From NCBI GenBank assembly GCA_052379845.1, contig JBQTCF010000008.1: a stretch of DNA of 64,000 nt; one strand, 5' to 3'. How positions within the stretch are numbered: position 1 is the stretch's first letter; each line of letters starts with the position of its first letter. The notes beneath the pieces were generated by a model. The model saw nothing but the letters and a program-made list of their open reading frames with translations. It had not been told where the DNA came from and made no database searches. The position numbers and the translations under genes were made by a program. This document shows positions 1 to 8,719 of this stretch, one piece after another. Source of the DNA: Roseinatronobacter sp052379845 (lineage in GTDB: Bacteria > Pseudomonadota > Alphaproteobacteria > Rhodobacterales > Rhodobacteraceae).

Positions 1-256
1 AGGCCTGAAGCTGCCCTTCAGCTTTGGACTAAGCCCGCGCTGTCGGCGGGCCGGGGTCTGCCGATCCGACATTTTAGGAATGCACTTTATCCAGGCGGAA
101 TATTCCTGACTTCAAAGGCTTGAGGTAACCTTGGGTCATCGGCAGGCCGCGGGACGGCCCGCCGATGGCGCGGCGGCCTGCGGCCTTGATTCCGCGCCTT
201 GGATGACTGCTTCAGGCCAAAGAACTACCGCCCCCATGGCAGCACTTCACGTCCCC
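1..256. other. Left-edge noncoding stretch, no gene recognised
   Basis: No convincing gene is seen before the bchO stop. The stretch has strong hairpin potential: CTGAAG and CTTCAG pair near positions 5-21, and CATCGGC/GCCGATG pair near 138-167 around a GC-rich centre. It may contain the 3' processing or termination region of the left-facing bchD-bchO transcript. Reading frames crossing it on the plus strand are antisense to bchO and carry no recognisable domain. Confidence 0.4.
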
Positions 257-1156
257 TCACGGCCGCGGATCCTTTTGATCAGGGACTACAGTCAGCATGC
301 CCTGATGGTCGTGCAACCACGGCAGGATCAGCGCGGCCACGGTTTCGGGGTATTCTTCATGCACCAGATGCCCCCCTTGGGGCAGTTCCGCATATTGCGC
401 GCGCGCCAGTTGCTGGCTGGCCTGACGCGATACTTGCACCGGAACGGCCAGATCACCCGCAGATGCAATCAGCAGCGTGGGCACTGTAATTTGCGGCAGC
501 CGTTCCAGCAGCGGTTCCAGATCCCATTGCGCCATCATGCCCAATGTCCCCTCAATATGGGATGTGCGGCTGACAAGGCGCTGATACAGCGCCACGCCGT
601 CCTCATCCAGCGGCGATCCGGTGCCCGCCAGCAGCTTTTCAACCTGCTTGCGTTTGGAGGATAGCCGCGTGACAATTGCCGCAATAAACGGACTGCCCGC
701 CATGGCGCGCGCCAGTTTGGGAAACAGCCACCCCGCGAACCCGTCAAACGGGCCAAGGGCTGCATTTATCGCCACCACAGCACGCGGCGGGCGGCGCATC
801 ATTTCAGTCATGCGCAACGCAACCGCAGCGCCTGCCGAATGGCCAATAATCGCCACCGGCCGCCAGTCCTGATCCTCGCACAGCGCGCAAAGATCATCGG
901 CCATGGCGTCCAGCCCCAACCGCATTTGCCCGCCCGCCCGCGTGAAACCCTGACCGGGCAGGTCGGGCACAATCAGGCGACAGCCCGGCAAATAGTCCAT
1001 AAGGCGGTGAAAACTGTGGCCCGAAGCGCCCGCCCCATGCAGCAGCAGCACATCCGGCCCGGTGCCCGTAATCTGCACATGCCATTCATGCGGGCGACAG
1101 CGGATAAGTTGCGAATATTCGCATAAGGGCCAATCCTGCGGAACAACTCGCATCAT
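257..1156 (-). CDS. bchO: BchO, alpha/beta-hydrolase of the Mg-chelatase operon
   Basis: A 299-residue alpha/beta hydrolase. The oxyanion region LLLHGAGASGHSF lies near residue 38 and the nucleophile elbow GHSAGAA near residue 105. The C-terminal His candidate is in QGGHLVHEE near residue 260. BchO proteins are encoded with Mg-chelatase subunits in purple bacteria and are thought to assist Mg insertion into protoporphyrin IX; their reaction is not firmly established. It follows bchD directly, its start codon adjoining the bchD stop, so the genes are translationally linked. It is the last gene of the left-facing crtA-bchI-bchD-bchO operon. Either of two adjacent ATG codons could be the start. 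Confidence 0.93.
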   Translation of the reverse strand: MMRVVPQDWPLCEYSQLIRCRPHEWHVQITGTGPDVLLLHGAGASGHSFHRLMDYLPGCRLIVPDLPGQGFTRAGGQMRLGLDAMADDLCALCEDQDWRPVAIIGHSAGAAVALRMTEMMRRPPRAVVAINAALGPFDGFAGWLFPKLARAMAGSPFIAAIVTRLSSKRKQVEKLLAGTGSPLDEDGVALYQRLVSRTSHIEGTLGMMAQWDLEPLLERLPQITVPTLLIASAGDLAVPVQVSRQASQQLARAQYAELPQGGHLVHEEYPETVAALILPWLHDHQGMLTVVPDQKDPRP

Positions 1157-2893
1157 CTAATTCCCGAATGCAGCGGACAGCGTGGCCGATAGTGCGCGCG
1201 AATCCGCGCGTGGCAACGCAATCAGTGTGGCCCCCATATTGCGCGACAGCGCAGCAAGCTGCGGGTTCGGGCGCAGACTCGTATCAATAACCAATGCGGG
1301 AACGCCGTGTTGTGCGACCCCCTTTGCCAGCCTTTCGGCATCCGCGCCCGCTGCCGCACGGTCCGCGCGGCCATCCAGCGCGATATTGGCGCGCCCGTCG
1401 GTCAGCACCGCCAATGTGGGGGCCATGCCATGACCCCGCGCCTGCAGCGCCGTTTCCAGCGCAAGCTGCAATCCCGCCGCAAGTGGTGTGCCGCCCCCGC
1501 TGGGCAGGCCCGCCAGCTGGCGCTTGGCCTGCACCAGCGACCGTGTGGGGCCAAGGCCAAGATCGGCCCCCGTGCCACGAAAACTGACCAGCGCAACATG
1601 GTCGCGCGTGGCATAGGCATCGGCCAGCATCAATTCAATTGCACCCTTGGCTTCGGCCAGACGCGCAAGGGCGCTGGACCCTGACGCATCGACCACGAAA
1701 ATCAGCACGCGGTCGGTTTGCGCACGAAACTGACGGACGCGAATATCGGACGGCATCAGCAACACTTGCCCTGCGGGCGCGTTCGGGCGGGTCTGGCGGC
1801 GCAGCTTCTGCCACGGCGCGGCCTGCCGCAAGGTGGCCACCACATCCACCCGCGCCGCCGCATCGGGGGTGCCCGCGCGCGATGGCAGGGGCCGCCCGCG
1901 CCGTTTGGACTTGCGCACAGCCCCGCCACTGGACTGGCCCTGTGCCGCGCGCGCCACGCGCCCTGCCTGCAGCTGCGCCAACAGCCCCGCAGGCAGGGCG
2001 GCGCGCGCTGCGTCAATCAGCATGTCATCAGGGATATCCTGCGCAGTGTCAGTGTCGGGCGGGGTTTGGGCCGCATCCTGTGGCGGGGGGGGCGGTGGCG
2101 GGGCGGGGTCTTCGGGGGGGGGCGCATCAGGCACCGCCATGGCCCGGTGGGCCAGCACCAGCCCGACCGCAACGGCCAGATCCTGCGCATCCACCAATGT
2201 GGCCCCGCGCAACGCGGCATGTGCCCGCGCGCAGGCCAGTGTCAGCAAGGGGGCGCGCAATGTGTCAATGCCAAGCGCAGCGGCAACGCCCGTCACCTGC
2301 CTGCGGGCGTCATCAGGAACACGCACCTGTGGCAGGCGCGCGCGCGTCAGCGCGATCTGGTCCATATCAAGGTGGAACGGCGCGGTATCCGACCATGCCA
2401 GCCCGTCCAGGTCCAGAAACAGCCCAAGGCGGTCGCGCAATGCAGGGGCCAGCCCTTCGCCGTCCTGCGCGGCCTCGTCCAAGGCAATCAGCGCCAACTC
2501 CGGCTGCGCATCAAGCGCCTGCCCCAGACGCACGGCCAACGCTGGCGGGCAGCGTTCGGCCATGGTCAGCGCCATCATGCCCCCGCCCCCCAAAAGACCA
2601 GCGTGGCGCTGCATGGCGCCAGTGGCCAGCGTGGCCGCCAGATCCAGCCCGCCGAAAAGCGCGTCATCGCTGATATTGGGGGGCAGTTTGCGCGGCTGGA
2701 ATGCCGCCAGCGCATCTTGCACACGCGCGCGCACCGGCCCTGCCCGCGCGCGCAGCCACAGCCCGCGCAGGCCAGCGGGGTCCACCGCCAGCAATGTCAG
2801 CGCGGCAGTGACACGCGCCCACGGGTCCGACAGGGGATCAGGCGCTTGGCCGCGACGGTCGGGGGGACCGCTGGTGTCGTCAAAGGGTGTCAG
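1157..2893 (-). CDS. bchD: BchD, magnesium chelatase subunit D (start codon uncertain)
   Basis: The AAA-like D subunit that bridges BchI and BchH in the ATP-dependent insertion of Mg2+ into protoporphyrin IX. The N-terminal half resembles a degenerate AAA module (LAVDPAGLRGLWLRARAGP). A proline/acid linker (PPPEDPAPPPPPPPQD) follows in the middle, then a C-terminal von Willebrand A domain with the MIDAS motif DASGSSA and a later TDGRAN. There is no ATG, GTG or TTG between the bchI stop and a TTG at 2794, and that TTG has no visible Shine-Dalgarno and would remove the start of the domain. The frame stays open to a CTG at 2893 that overlaps the bchI TGA (CTGA), so I place the start there, giving 578 residues. 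A TTG start at 2794 would give 545. Confidence 0.88.
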   Translation of the reverse strand: MTPFDDTSGPPDRRGQAPDPLSDPWARVTAALTLLAVDPAGLRGLWLRARAGPVRARVQDALAAFQPRKLPPNISDDALFGGLDLAATLATGAMQRHAGLLGGGGMMALTMAERCPPALAVRLGQALDAQPELALIALDEAAQDGEGLAPALRDRLGLFLDLDGLAWSDTAPFHLDMDQIALTRARLPQVRVPDDARRQVTGVAAALGIDTLRAPLLTLACARAHAALRGATLVDAQDLAVAVGLVLAHRAMAVPDAPPPEDPAPPPPPPPQDAAQTPPDTDTAQDIPDDMLIDAARAALPAGLLAQLQAGRVARAAQGQSSGGAVRKSKRRGRPLPSRAGTPDAAARVDVVATLRQAAPWQKLRRQTRPNAPAGQVLLMPSDIRVRQFRAQTDRVLIFVVDASGSSALARLAEAKGAIELMLADAYATRDHVALVSFRGTGADLGLGPTRSLVQAKRQLAGLPSGGGTPLAAGLQLALETALQARGHGMAPTLAVLTDGRANIALDGRADRAAAGADAERLAKGVAQHGVPALVIDTSLRPNPQLAALSRNMGATLIALPRADSRALSATLSAAFGN

Positions 2894-3891
2894 GGCAGCA
2901 CCTCGGACAATTGGCGGGCGACGCGCGCGCCGGTCCCGGCTTCGTCCAGTGGGTCGCGGCGCAAACGGTGGCGCAGGGCCATAGGGGCGGTGGCGCGGAT
3001 ATGGTCGCGGGTGACAGCCCCGGCCCCCGCAAAGGCCGCGATGGCCCGCGCGGCCGCCAGCAAGGTCAATTCCCCGCGCAACCCGTCAGACCCAAGCGCC
3101 AGACACACCGACGCGCAATCATGCAGCGCCACATTCGACACCTGAACGCCGCCAAGTGCGGCGCGCGCGGCCAGAATTTGCGCCCGCAAGCCCGCATCCT
3201 GTTCCTGCCAATGCGCCATGAAGGCCGCATGGTCGTTTTCATAAGCATCGCGGCGGCGCATCACTTCCACGCGGGTGTCAATATCGCGCGGGCTGCATAC
3301 CTCGACCGACAGGCCGAAACGGTCCAGCAATTGCGGGCGCAATTCGCCTTCTTCGGGGTTGCCAGACCCCACCAGCACAAACCGCGCAGGGTGGCGAATG
3401 GACAACCCTTCGCGTTCGACAACATTCTCGCCCGATTGCGCGACATCCAGCAGCAAATCAACAATGTGGTCTTCCAGCAGGTTCACTTCATCAATATACA
3501 AATAGCCGCGATTGGCCCGCGCCAGAAGTCCCGCCTGAAACGCCTTTTCGCCACGCGTCAGGGCGCGTTCAATGTCCAGCGCCCCTGTCACGCGGTCCTC
3601 ACTTACCCCAAGGGGCATGTCCACAACCGGCGTGGGGCGTGTGACAATTTCCGCCTGCGATATGCCCGCCCAGTCCGGGCAATCGGCCAGCGTGGCGGAA
3701 TTGCACGGACACCCCGCCACCATATCAATGGGCGGCAACAAGGCAGCAAGCGCGCGCACGGCTGTTGATTTGCCGGTGCCACGGTCGCCAAACACCAGAA
3801 CGCCCCCGATCCTTGGATCAATCGCGGTCAGGATCATGGCGGTTTTCATTTCATCCTGCCCGACAATGGCAGAAAAGGGGAACGGCGTCAT
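2890..3891 (-). CDS. bchI: BchI, magnesium chelatase ATPase subunit I
   Basis: A 333-residue AAA+ ATPase, the usual BchI length. The Walker A motif GDRGTGKS lies near residue 35 and a Walker B region YIDEVNLLEDHIVDLLLDV near 150. Sensor-type GSGNPEEGELRPQLLDRFG follows near 210. BchI hexamers hydrolyse ATP to drive Mg2+ insertion by BchH with BchD, the first step committed to bacteriochlorophyll. Its ATG overlaps the crtA stop (ATGA) and its stop overlaps the proposed bchD start, so crtA, bchI, bchD and bchO are one transcription unit fired from the crtA promoter. Confidence 0.97.
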   Translation of the reverse strand: MTPFPFSAIVGQDEMKTAMILTAIDPRIGGVLVFGDRGTGKSTAVRALAALLPPIDMVAGCPCNSATLADCPDWAGISQAEIVTRPTPVVDMPLGVSEDRVTGALDIERALTRGEKAFQAGLLARANRGYLYIDEVNLLEDHIVDLLLDVAQSGENVVEREGLSIRHPARFVLVGSGNPEEGELRPQLLDRFGLSVEVCSPRDIDTRVEVMRRRDAYENDHAAFMAHWQEQDAGLRAQILAARAALGGVQVSNVALHDCASVCLALGSDGLRGELTLLAAARAIAAFAGAGAVTRDHIRATAPMALRHRLRRDPLDEAGTGARVARQLSEVLP

Positions 3892-4595
3892 GCGGCCTCC
3901 TGTTTAGTTGGGGCGGGGTCCAGCGGATCGCTGCCCTGCCATGTGCCCTGACGCGCGGAAATGCGGAAACGGGCGTAAAGTTCTTCGGAAAACCAGCACT
4001 CCTCGCGGACGGCGCGGATGGCGTGTTGGTGCGGGCCACGGCGGGCAAATTCGGCCATACTGTCCGCATCTGGCCAGACCGAAAACGTGACCTGACGCAG
4101 CAGCGGCATTTCGCCGATGCCAATCTTGAACATCACATTGGGATCAGCGCCAACCTTGGCGGAAATATCAGGCACCTGCCCCCAGAACCGCAGCGCCCGC
4201 GCAGGGCGCAAGGTCGCACGCGTCAGCGCGGCAACAGGACCATCCGCCCCCCCTTCGGGGCGGAACGGGGCACGACCGGACCAGCGCCCGCGCGCCGAAT
4301 ACGGTTCCAGAAACAGCGTATAGGTTTCATCAGCCTGCGCGCGCCAACGCGCCCATGCGCCACCCGCCACGCCCTGTTGCGCGGCCTGTTGCGTGCCCCA
4401 GACCCCCAAAATGGCCCAGACGCCCCAATTCGGGCGCGGCGTGAACCCCTGCCCTGTGCCAGAGCCGCAAATCTTCCAAAACTCCAGCCCCGGCTGGCGG
4501 GCCAGCGCCACACGCGCCGCCACCATCTGGCCCAGAACCCACAGCCGCGCGGCGGGCCGGTCAAACCGGAACAGGCTAAGCGTGATGGATTGCAT
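3888..4595 (-). CDS. crtA: CrtA, spheroidene monooxygenase
   Basis: A 235-residue CrtA-type monooxygenase that oxidises spheroidene to spheroidenone with O2, giving the red aerobic carotenoid. Family signatures include LSLFRFDRPAARLWVLGQM at the N-terminus, GTGQGFTPRPNWGVWAILG near residue 47, and DPNVMFKIGIGEMPLLRQ near residue 150. It is the first gene of the left-facing operon and diverges from crtI across a 133-bp region holding two perfect PpsR-type sites. The start ATG at 4595 is preceded by a GGACGGGAA-like ribosome site. Confidence 0.95.
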   Translation of the reverse strand: MQSITLSLFRFDRPAARLWVLGQMVAARVALARQPGLEFWKICGSGTGQGFTPRPNWGVWAILGVWGTQQAAQQGVAGGAWARWRAQADETYTLFLEPYSARGRWSGRAPFRPEGGADGPVAALTRATLRPARALRFWGQVPDISAKVGADPNVMFKIGIGEMPLLRQVTFSVWPDADSMAEFARRGPHQHAIRAVREECWFSEELYARFRISARQGTWQGSDPLDPAPTKQEAA

Positions 4596-4614
4596 GGCGA
4601 TTCCCGTCCATAAG

Positions 4615-4632
4615 TGTCAACTTAAGTTGTCA
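4615..4632. promoter_or_regulatory. Imperfect PpsR/CrtJ-like palindrome upstream of crtA
   Basis: TGT, twelve bases, then TCA, with a perfect inner palindrome CAACTTAAGTTG. The canonical last triplet would be ACA. It lies 19 bp from the crtA start codon, so with the two perfect sites nearby it may allow cooperative PpsR binding across the divergent promoter. Confidence 0.45.
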
Positions 4633-4661
4633 CATTCTTCGGAAGCTGTAAAGAATAAGAA

Positions 4662-4679
4662 TGTAAACCTTGATTGACA
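4662..4679. promoter_or_regulatory. PpsR/CrtJ operator in the crtA/crtI divergent promoter
   Basis: A perfect TGT-N12-ACA match, TGTAAACCTTGATTGACA. PpsR/CrtJ binds pairs of such palindromes to repress photopigment genes under oxygen or light. The next perfect site begins 29 bp downstream, giving the tandem arrangement known to support cooperative repression. Confidence 0.85.
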
Positions 4680-4690
4680 CATTGCATCTG

Positions 4691-4708
4691 TGTAAGCTGA
4701 CATCAACA
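4691..4708. promoter_or_regulatory. PpsR/CrtJ operator proximal to crtI
   Basis: A perfect TGT-N12-ACA match, TGTAAGCTGACATCAACA, 20 bp before the crtI start codon. It is close enough to block RNA polymerase at the crtI promoter and forms the second half of the tandem pair in this intergenic region. Confidence 0.8.
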
Positions 4709-4728
4709 CCAAAGAACGGGAAACGCAC

Positions 4729-6270
4729 ATGTCTGATTCTGACGCACCGCATCATGCCATCGTGATTGGCGCGGGATTGGGCGGGTTGGCTTCGGCCATG
4801 CGGCTGGGGGCCAAGGGCTACCGCGTCAGCGTGATTGACCGGCTGGACCAACCCGGCGGGCGCGGGTCCTCCATCACGCAGGGCGGGCACAGATTTGACC
4901 TTGGGCCAACCATTGTAACCGTGCCGCAAGGGCTGCGCGACCTGTGGGCCGCCTGCGGGCGCGATTTCAACCGCGATGTGACCCTGAAGCCGATGACCCC
5001 GTTTTATGAAATCCGCTGGCCGGACGGATCGAAATTCGCGGCCTATCAGGATAGCGACACCATGGAGGCAGAGGTTGCGCGCCTGTCGCCCGACGATGTG
5101 CCGGGCTATCGCAAATTCCTCAATGACGCGCAGGACCGCTATTGGTTCGGATATGAGGATCTGGGCCGCCGGTCCATGCACCAGCTGTGGGACCTGATCA
5201 AGGCATTGCCCCGCTTTGTGTGGCTGCGCGCTGACAGGTCGGTTTATGCCCATGCTGCCATGCGTGTGCGCGATCCGCGGCTGCGCTTTGCGCTGTCGTT
5301 CCATCCGCTGTTCATTGGCGGTGATCCGTTTCGCGTGACATCAATGTATATTCTGGTCAGCCATCTGGAAAAATCCTTCGGGGTGCATTACGCCATGGGT
5401 GGCGTGCAGGCGATTGCGCATGCCATGGCGAATGTCGTGCGCCAACAGGGCGGCACAATTCACCTGAACACCGAAATTGACGAAATTATCGTTGAAAATG
5501 GCCGCGCCGCCGGTGTGCGCCTGCTGGGCGGCAAGGCGCTGAAGGCCGATATTGTCGTGTCCAACGCCGATGCCGGACATACCTATGCGCGCCTGTTGCG
5601 CAACCGGCCGCGCAAACGCTGGACCGATGCGAAGCTGAACACCCGCCGCTGGTCGATGGGCCTGTTCGTGTGGTATTTCGGCACGCGCGGCACACGCGAT
5701 ATGTGGCGCGATGTGGGCCATCACACGATTGTTGTCGGCCCCCGCTACCGCGACCATATCAAGGATATCTTCATTCGCGGCCATCTGTGCGACGACATGA
5801 GCCTGTATGTCCATCGTCCCTCCGTCACCGACCCGTCTGTTGCGCCTGCTGGCGATGATACCTTCTATGTGCTTAGCCCGGTGCCCCATCTGGGACATGA
5901 CAATGGCGTGGACTGGACGACCGCGCAGGAACCCTACCGCCAGAAAATGCTGGCCATGCTGGAAGACCGCCTGTTGCCGGGGCTTGCGGAACATGTGACC
6001 GAAAGCCTTGTGTTCACGCCCCAAACCTTCCGCGACCGCTATCTGTCACCGCTTGGGGCGGGGTTCTCAATCGAACCGCGTATTTTGCAAAGCGCGTGGT
6101 TCCGCCCGCATAATGTGTCCGAAGAACTGCCGGGCCTGTATCTGGCAGGGGCGGGCACCCATCCGGGCGCGGGGCTGCCCGGCGTGATCAGCAGCGCCGA
6201 GGTGTTGGGCCAACTGGTGCCCGATGCCGCCTCGCCCCTGACCCCCGCCCTGCCGATGGCCGCCGAATGA
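4729..6270 (+). CDS. crtI: CrtI, phytoene desaturase
   Basis: A 513-residue FAD-dependent desaturase that converts phytoene to neurosporene by three desaturations in spheroidene-type pathways. The dinucleotide-binding motif VIGAGLGGLASAMRLGAKG starts at about residue 11, and the C-terminal FAD motif GLYLAGAGTHPGAGLPGV is near residue 470. It overlaps crtB (ATGA), so the two early carotenoid genes are co-translated. The number of desaturation steps is inferred from crtA being present, not from the sequence itself. Confidence 0.96.
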   Translation: MSDSDAPHHAIVIGAGLGGLASAMRLGAKGYRVSVIDRLDQPGGRGSSITQGGHRFDLGPTIVTVPQGLRDLWAACGRDFNRDVTLKPMTPFYEIRWPDGSKFAAYQDSDTMEAEVARLSPDDVPGYRKFLNDAQDRYWFGYEDLGRRSMHQLWDLIKALPRFVWLRADRSVYAHAAMRVRDPRLRFALSFHPLFIGGDPFRVTSMYILVSHLEKSFGVHYAMGGVQAIAHAMANVVRQQGGTIHLNTEIDEIIVENGRAAGVRLLGGKALKADIVVSNADAGHTYARLLRNRPRKRWTDAKLNTRRWSMGLFVWYFGTRGTRDMWRDVGHHTIVVGPRYRDHIKDIFIRGHLCDDMSLYVHRPSVTDPSVAPAGDDTFYVLSPVPHLGHDNGVDWTTAQEPYRQKMLAMLEDRLLPGLAEHVTESLVFTPQTFRDRYLSPLGAGFSIEPRILQSAWFRPHNVSEELPGLYLAGAGTHPGAGLPGVISSAEVLGQLVPDAASPLTPALPMAAE

Positions 6271-7319
6271 CCGCCGAATCCCATATTTCCGCGCCCGACA
6301 TGGACGCCTGCCGCGCCGCCATCCGCACCGGATCGCGCAGTTTTCACGCGGCCTCGCGCCTGTTGCCCACCAGTTTGCGCGACCCTGCGCTGGTGCTCTA
6401 TGCGTTTTGCCGTGTGGCCGATGATGCTGTGGATGAAGGGGTTGATCCAGTGCGCGCCGTGTTGCAGTTGCAAGACCGGCTGGACCGCGCCTATGCAGGC
6501 CAGCCCCATGACGCGCCCATTGACCGCGCCTTCGCCGCGATGGTGGTGCGCCATGACCTGCCCCGCGCCCTGCCCGATGCCCTGCTTGAAGGGCTGGCAT
6601 GGGACGCCGAGGGGCGCCGCTTCACCACCTTCTCGGAACTCGTGGATTATGCCGCGCGCGTGGCCGCTGTGGTGGGGGCCATGATGTGCGTGCTGATGGG
6701 CGTGCGCGACCGCGACAGGCTGGCGCGCGCCTGCGATCTGGGCGTGGCCATGCAACTGACCAATATAGCCCGCGACATAGGCGAGGATGCACGCAACGGG
6801 CGGCTGTATCTGCCGCTTGCATGGTTTGACGATGCGCAGCTTTGCCCCGAACGCTTTTTGCGCACCCCCGCAGCATGCCCCGAAATACGCACCATGACCG
6901 CACAGCTTTTGCAAGACGCCGACCGCCTGTATCAGCGCGCCAGTGCGGGTATCTCGGCGCTGCCACTGGCCTGCCGTCCGGGCATATTTGCCGCGCGCCA
7001 TATCTATGGCGGGATCGGGGGGTCCATCCGCGCACAGGGCCATGACAGCATCACGCAGCGCGCCTATACAACCAAGCGCCAAAAACTTGGCTGGCTGTCC
7101 CTTTCTGCGGCGCAGGCGGCGCTTAGTATGGTGCAACCGCAAGCGGCCACATTGCACGCCCGGCCCCTGCCCGAAACCCGCTTTCTGGTCGATGCCGCCA
7201 GCCGTGACACAGACGCAACCACCCGGTCCCAAACCCTGATCGACGCCATGGCGCGCCTGCGCGCCCGCGATATTTCCGCCCGCCAAACCTATAGGGACAT
7301 GTCCCGGCGCAGCGCCTGA
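6267..7319 (+). CDS. crtB: CrtB, phytoene synthase
   Basis: A 350-residue squalene/phytoene synthase that condenses two geranylgeranyl diphosphates to phytoene. The two Asp-rich motifs are VADDAVDEG near residue 50 and LTNIARDIGEDARNGRLYLP near residue 165. The start overlaps the crtI stop. The stop codon is followed within 3 bp by a copy of the interspersed terminator-like repeat described separately. Confidence 0.96.
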   Translation: MTAESHISAPDMDACRAAIRTGSRSFHAASRLLPTSLRDPALVLYAFCRVADDAVDEGVDPVRAVLQLQDRLDRAYAGQPHDAPIDRAFAAMVVRHDLPRALPDALLEGLAWDAEGRRFTTFSELVDYAARVAAVVGAMMCVLMGVRDRDRLARACDLGVAMQLTNIARDIGEDARNGRLYLPLAWFDDAQLCPERFLRTPAACPEIRTMTAQLLQDADRLYQRASAGISALPLACRPGIFAARHIYGGIGGSIRAQGHDSITQRAYTTKRQKLGWLSLSAAQAALSMVQPQAATLHARPLPETRFLVDAASRDTDATTRSQTLIDAMARLRARDISARQTYRDMSRRSA

Positions 7320-7321
7320 AG

Positions 7322-7413
7322 TAGGTTGCTTGAAAGTGGGAACCAGTTTTGAGCTTCTCGAAGCTGTGAAATCAATAAGTTAGAGTATGTGGCATGACTG
7401 CGAATGAACGCGA
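7322..7413 (-). repeat. Interspersed repeat copy A (after crtB)
   Basis: Read on the minus strand this copy has the same order of blocks as copies B, C and D: GCGTTCATTCGCA, CTAACTTATTGATTTC, GAAGCTCAAAAC, TGGTTCCCACTTTC and AAGCAACCT. It starts 2 bp after the crtB stop. An exact 11-bp inverted repeat (TTAGAGTATGT at 7380-7390, ACATACTCTAA at 7413-7423) straddles its far edge. Confidence 0.75.
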
Positions 7414-7562
7414 CATACTCTAATAGACGCGCAGCCCCACTGCCCGCGCCCACCGCGCCCGCAAGGGCGCCCAAGTAAAGGCTTGCATCCGGAAGGGATG
7501 CTCCTTTAGGTCAAACCAACCGACCAACCACAATCACGGCTGTGGCAAAAGGAATATCCCCA

Positions 7563-8021
7563 ATGGACTGGCTACTTTTTCTGACATTTCTGGCCGCGAC
7601 CGCCGCTGCCGCCACAACCGGCGCAATGTTCGAGCCGGGAAAATGGTATGATGATCTGGACAAACCCCGCTGGACCCCGCCGGGATTTGTCTTTCCGCTG
7701 GTCTGGACAAGTGTTTATCTGGCCATGTCCTATGCCGCCATGCGCATCGGGCTGATCGCGGGCACGCAACAGGCGCTTGCCTTCTGGGCGCTTCAGATTG
7801 CGTTCAACACATTGTGGTCGCCGGTATTTTTCGGCCTCAAGCGGATGCGTGCCGCGCTTGTCATTCTGGGGTTTTTGTGGCTGTCCGTGGCCGCCACCCT
7901 GATAAGTTTCTGGATGTTCGACACAATCGCGGGCGCCTTGATGGCCCCCTATCTGTTGTGGGTGACGATTGCGGGCGCATTGAACGCATCTGTCTTGCGG
8001 CGCAATCCGCAATTTGCCTGA
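7563..8021 (+). CDS. tspO: TspO, tryptophan-rich sensory protein
   Basis: A 152-residue five-helix membrane protein of the TspO/MBR family. Visible signatures are EPGKWYDDLDKPRWTPPGFVFPLVW near residues 22-46, the family hallmark, and WALQIAFNTLWSPVFFGLK near residue 80. In Rhodobacter, TspO is an outer-membrane tetrapyrrole-binding protein that damps photosynthesis gene expression in oxygen. I chose the ATG at 7563 because AAGGA lies nine bases before it; an in-frame GTG 21 bases upstream is less likely. Unlike the Rhodobacter arrangement, no bchC follows; idi faces it tail to tail. Confidence 0.93.
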   Translation: MDWLLFLTFLAATAAAATTGAMFEPGKWYDDLDKPRWTPPGFVFPLVWTSVYLAMSYAAMRIGLIAGTQQALAFWALQIAFNTLWSPVFFGLKRMRAALVILGFLWLSVAATLISFWMFDTIAGALMAPYLLWVTIAGALNASVLRRNPQFA

Positions 8022-8082
8022 ACTGGCCTGTGTCGCGCCCGTCATAGCGTGAAAACGGGCGCGCACATGCCAGGGCGTGCCC

Positions 8083-8178
8083 GCGTTCATTCGCATTCAC
8101 GCGACCCATGCTAACCTTATGGTGTCGCATGTCTTTTTGTGCAGCACCGGGTCCCACTTTTGCGCGACATGCTCTAGC
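8083..8178 (+). repeat. Interspersed repeat copy B (between tspO and idi)
   Basis: Nearly identical to copy C over about 85 bp. It contains GCATTCACGCGACCC, CTAACCTTATGGTGTCGC and CCGGGTCCCA, with outer arms GCATGT and ACATGC. Its right end supplies the TAG stop of the left-facing idi gene. Confidence 0.8.
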
Positions 8179-8719
8179 AGGTGTCCGCCCGTTCCCGCAT
8201 TTGCCCGAAAATACGGTCCGCGTGATCGCGCAAGTAGATTTTCAGCCAAGGCGTGAACCTGTCGGGGGCGCGGTCGATGACCGCGCCAAGCGCTGGCAGG
8301 CTAATCCAGTCGGTCGCGGCCACTTCATCGGGGTCGGGCGCGATTTTCAGGTCGGCCATGGCGCGCGCAGTGAACACCTGCACTACTTCATGTTCCACCA
8401 ACCCCCCGCCAACATCGGCGCAATATTCAATTTCGGCCGCATATGTCAGGGGCAATCCGGTGATGCCCAATTCCTCTTGCAAGCGGCGCGTCGCGCAGGT
8501 CAGGTCATCCTCGTTCCAATGCGGATGGGTGCAGCATGTATTGGTCCACAGGCCGGGGGTGTGGTATTTCCCCAAGGCGCGGCGCTGCAGCAAAACACGG
8601 TCCCCTTCGGTGACAAATACCGAAATCGCCTTGTGCTTCAATCCGCGCTGGTGAACCTCCAGCTTGTCAACCGGCGTCAACTGCCCGTCAACCCAGGCTG
8701 GGATCAGCGCACCACTCAT
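8174..8719 (-). CDS. idi: Idi, isopentenyl-diphosphate delta-isomerase (type I)
   Basis: A 181-residue Nudix-fold enzyme that interconverts IPP and DMAPP, feeding carotenoid and phytol-tail synthesis. Typical motifs are LWTNTCCTHPHWNED near residue 65, with the active-site Cys and metal His residues, the Nudix-like RRLQEELGI near residue 85, and EIEYCADVGGGLVEHE near residue 105. The start codon overlaps the bchP stop (ATGA). It ends the left-facing bchE-J-G-pucC-like-bchP-idi run. Confidence 0.96.
   Translation of the reverse strand: MSGALIPAWVDGQLTPVDKLEVHQRGLKHKAISVFVTEGDRVLLQRRALGKYHTPGLWTNTCCTHPHWNEDDLTCATRRLQEELGITGLPLTYAAEIEYCADVGGGLVEHEVVQVFTARAMADLKIAPDPDEVAATDWISLPALGAVIDRAPDRFTPWLKIYLRDHADRIFGQMRERADTC

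Noticed and set aside
1639..3145. Several 290-475-residue frames antisense to bchD and bchI
   Set aside because: Composition is Arg/Ala/Pro/Gln-rich without any domain signature, while the opposite strand encodes recognised chelatase subunits.
4630..5304. A 224-residue minus-strand frame antisense to crtI and covering the crtA/crtI promoter
   Set aside because: It would overlap the PpsR sites and crtI, and shows no recognisable domain.
7320..7562. Possible small gene between crtB and tspO
   Set aside because: The only frames are short and lie over the interspersed repeat and its hairpins; no ribosome site other than the one for tspO.
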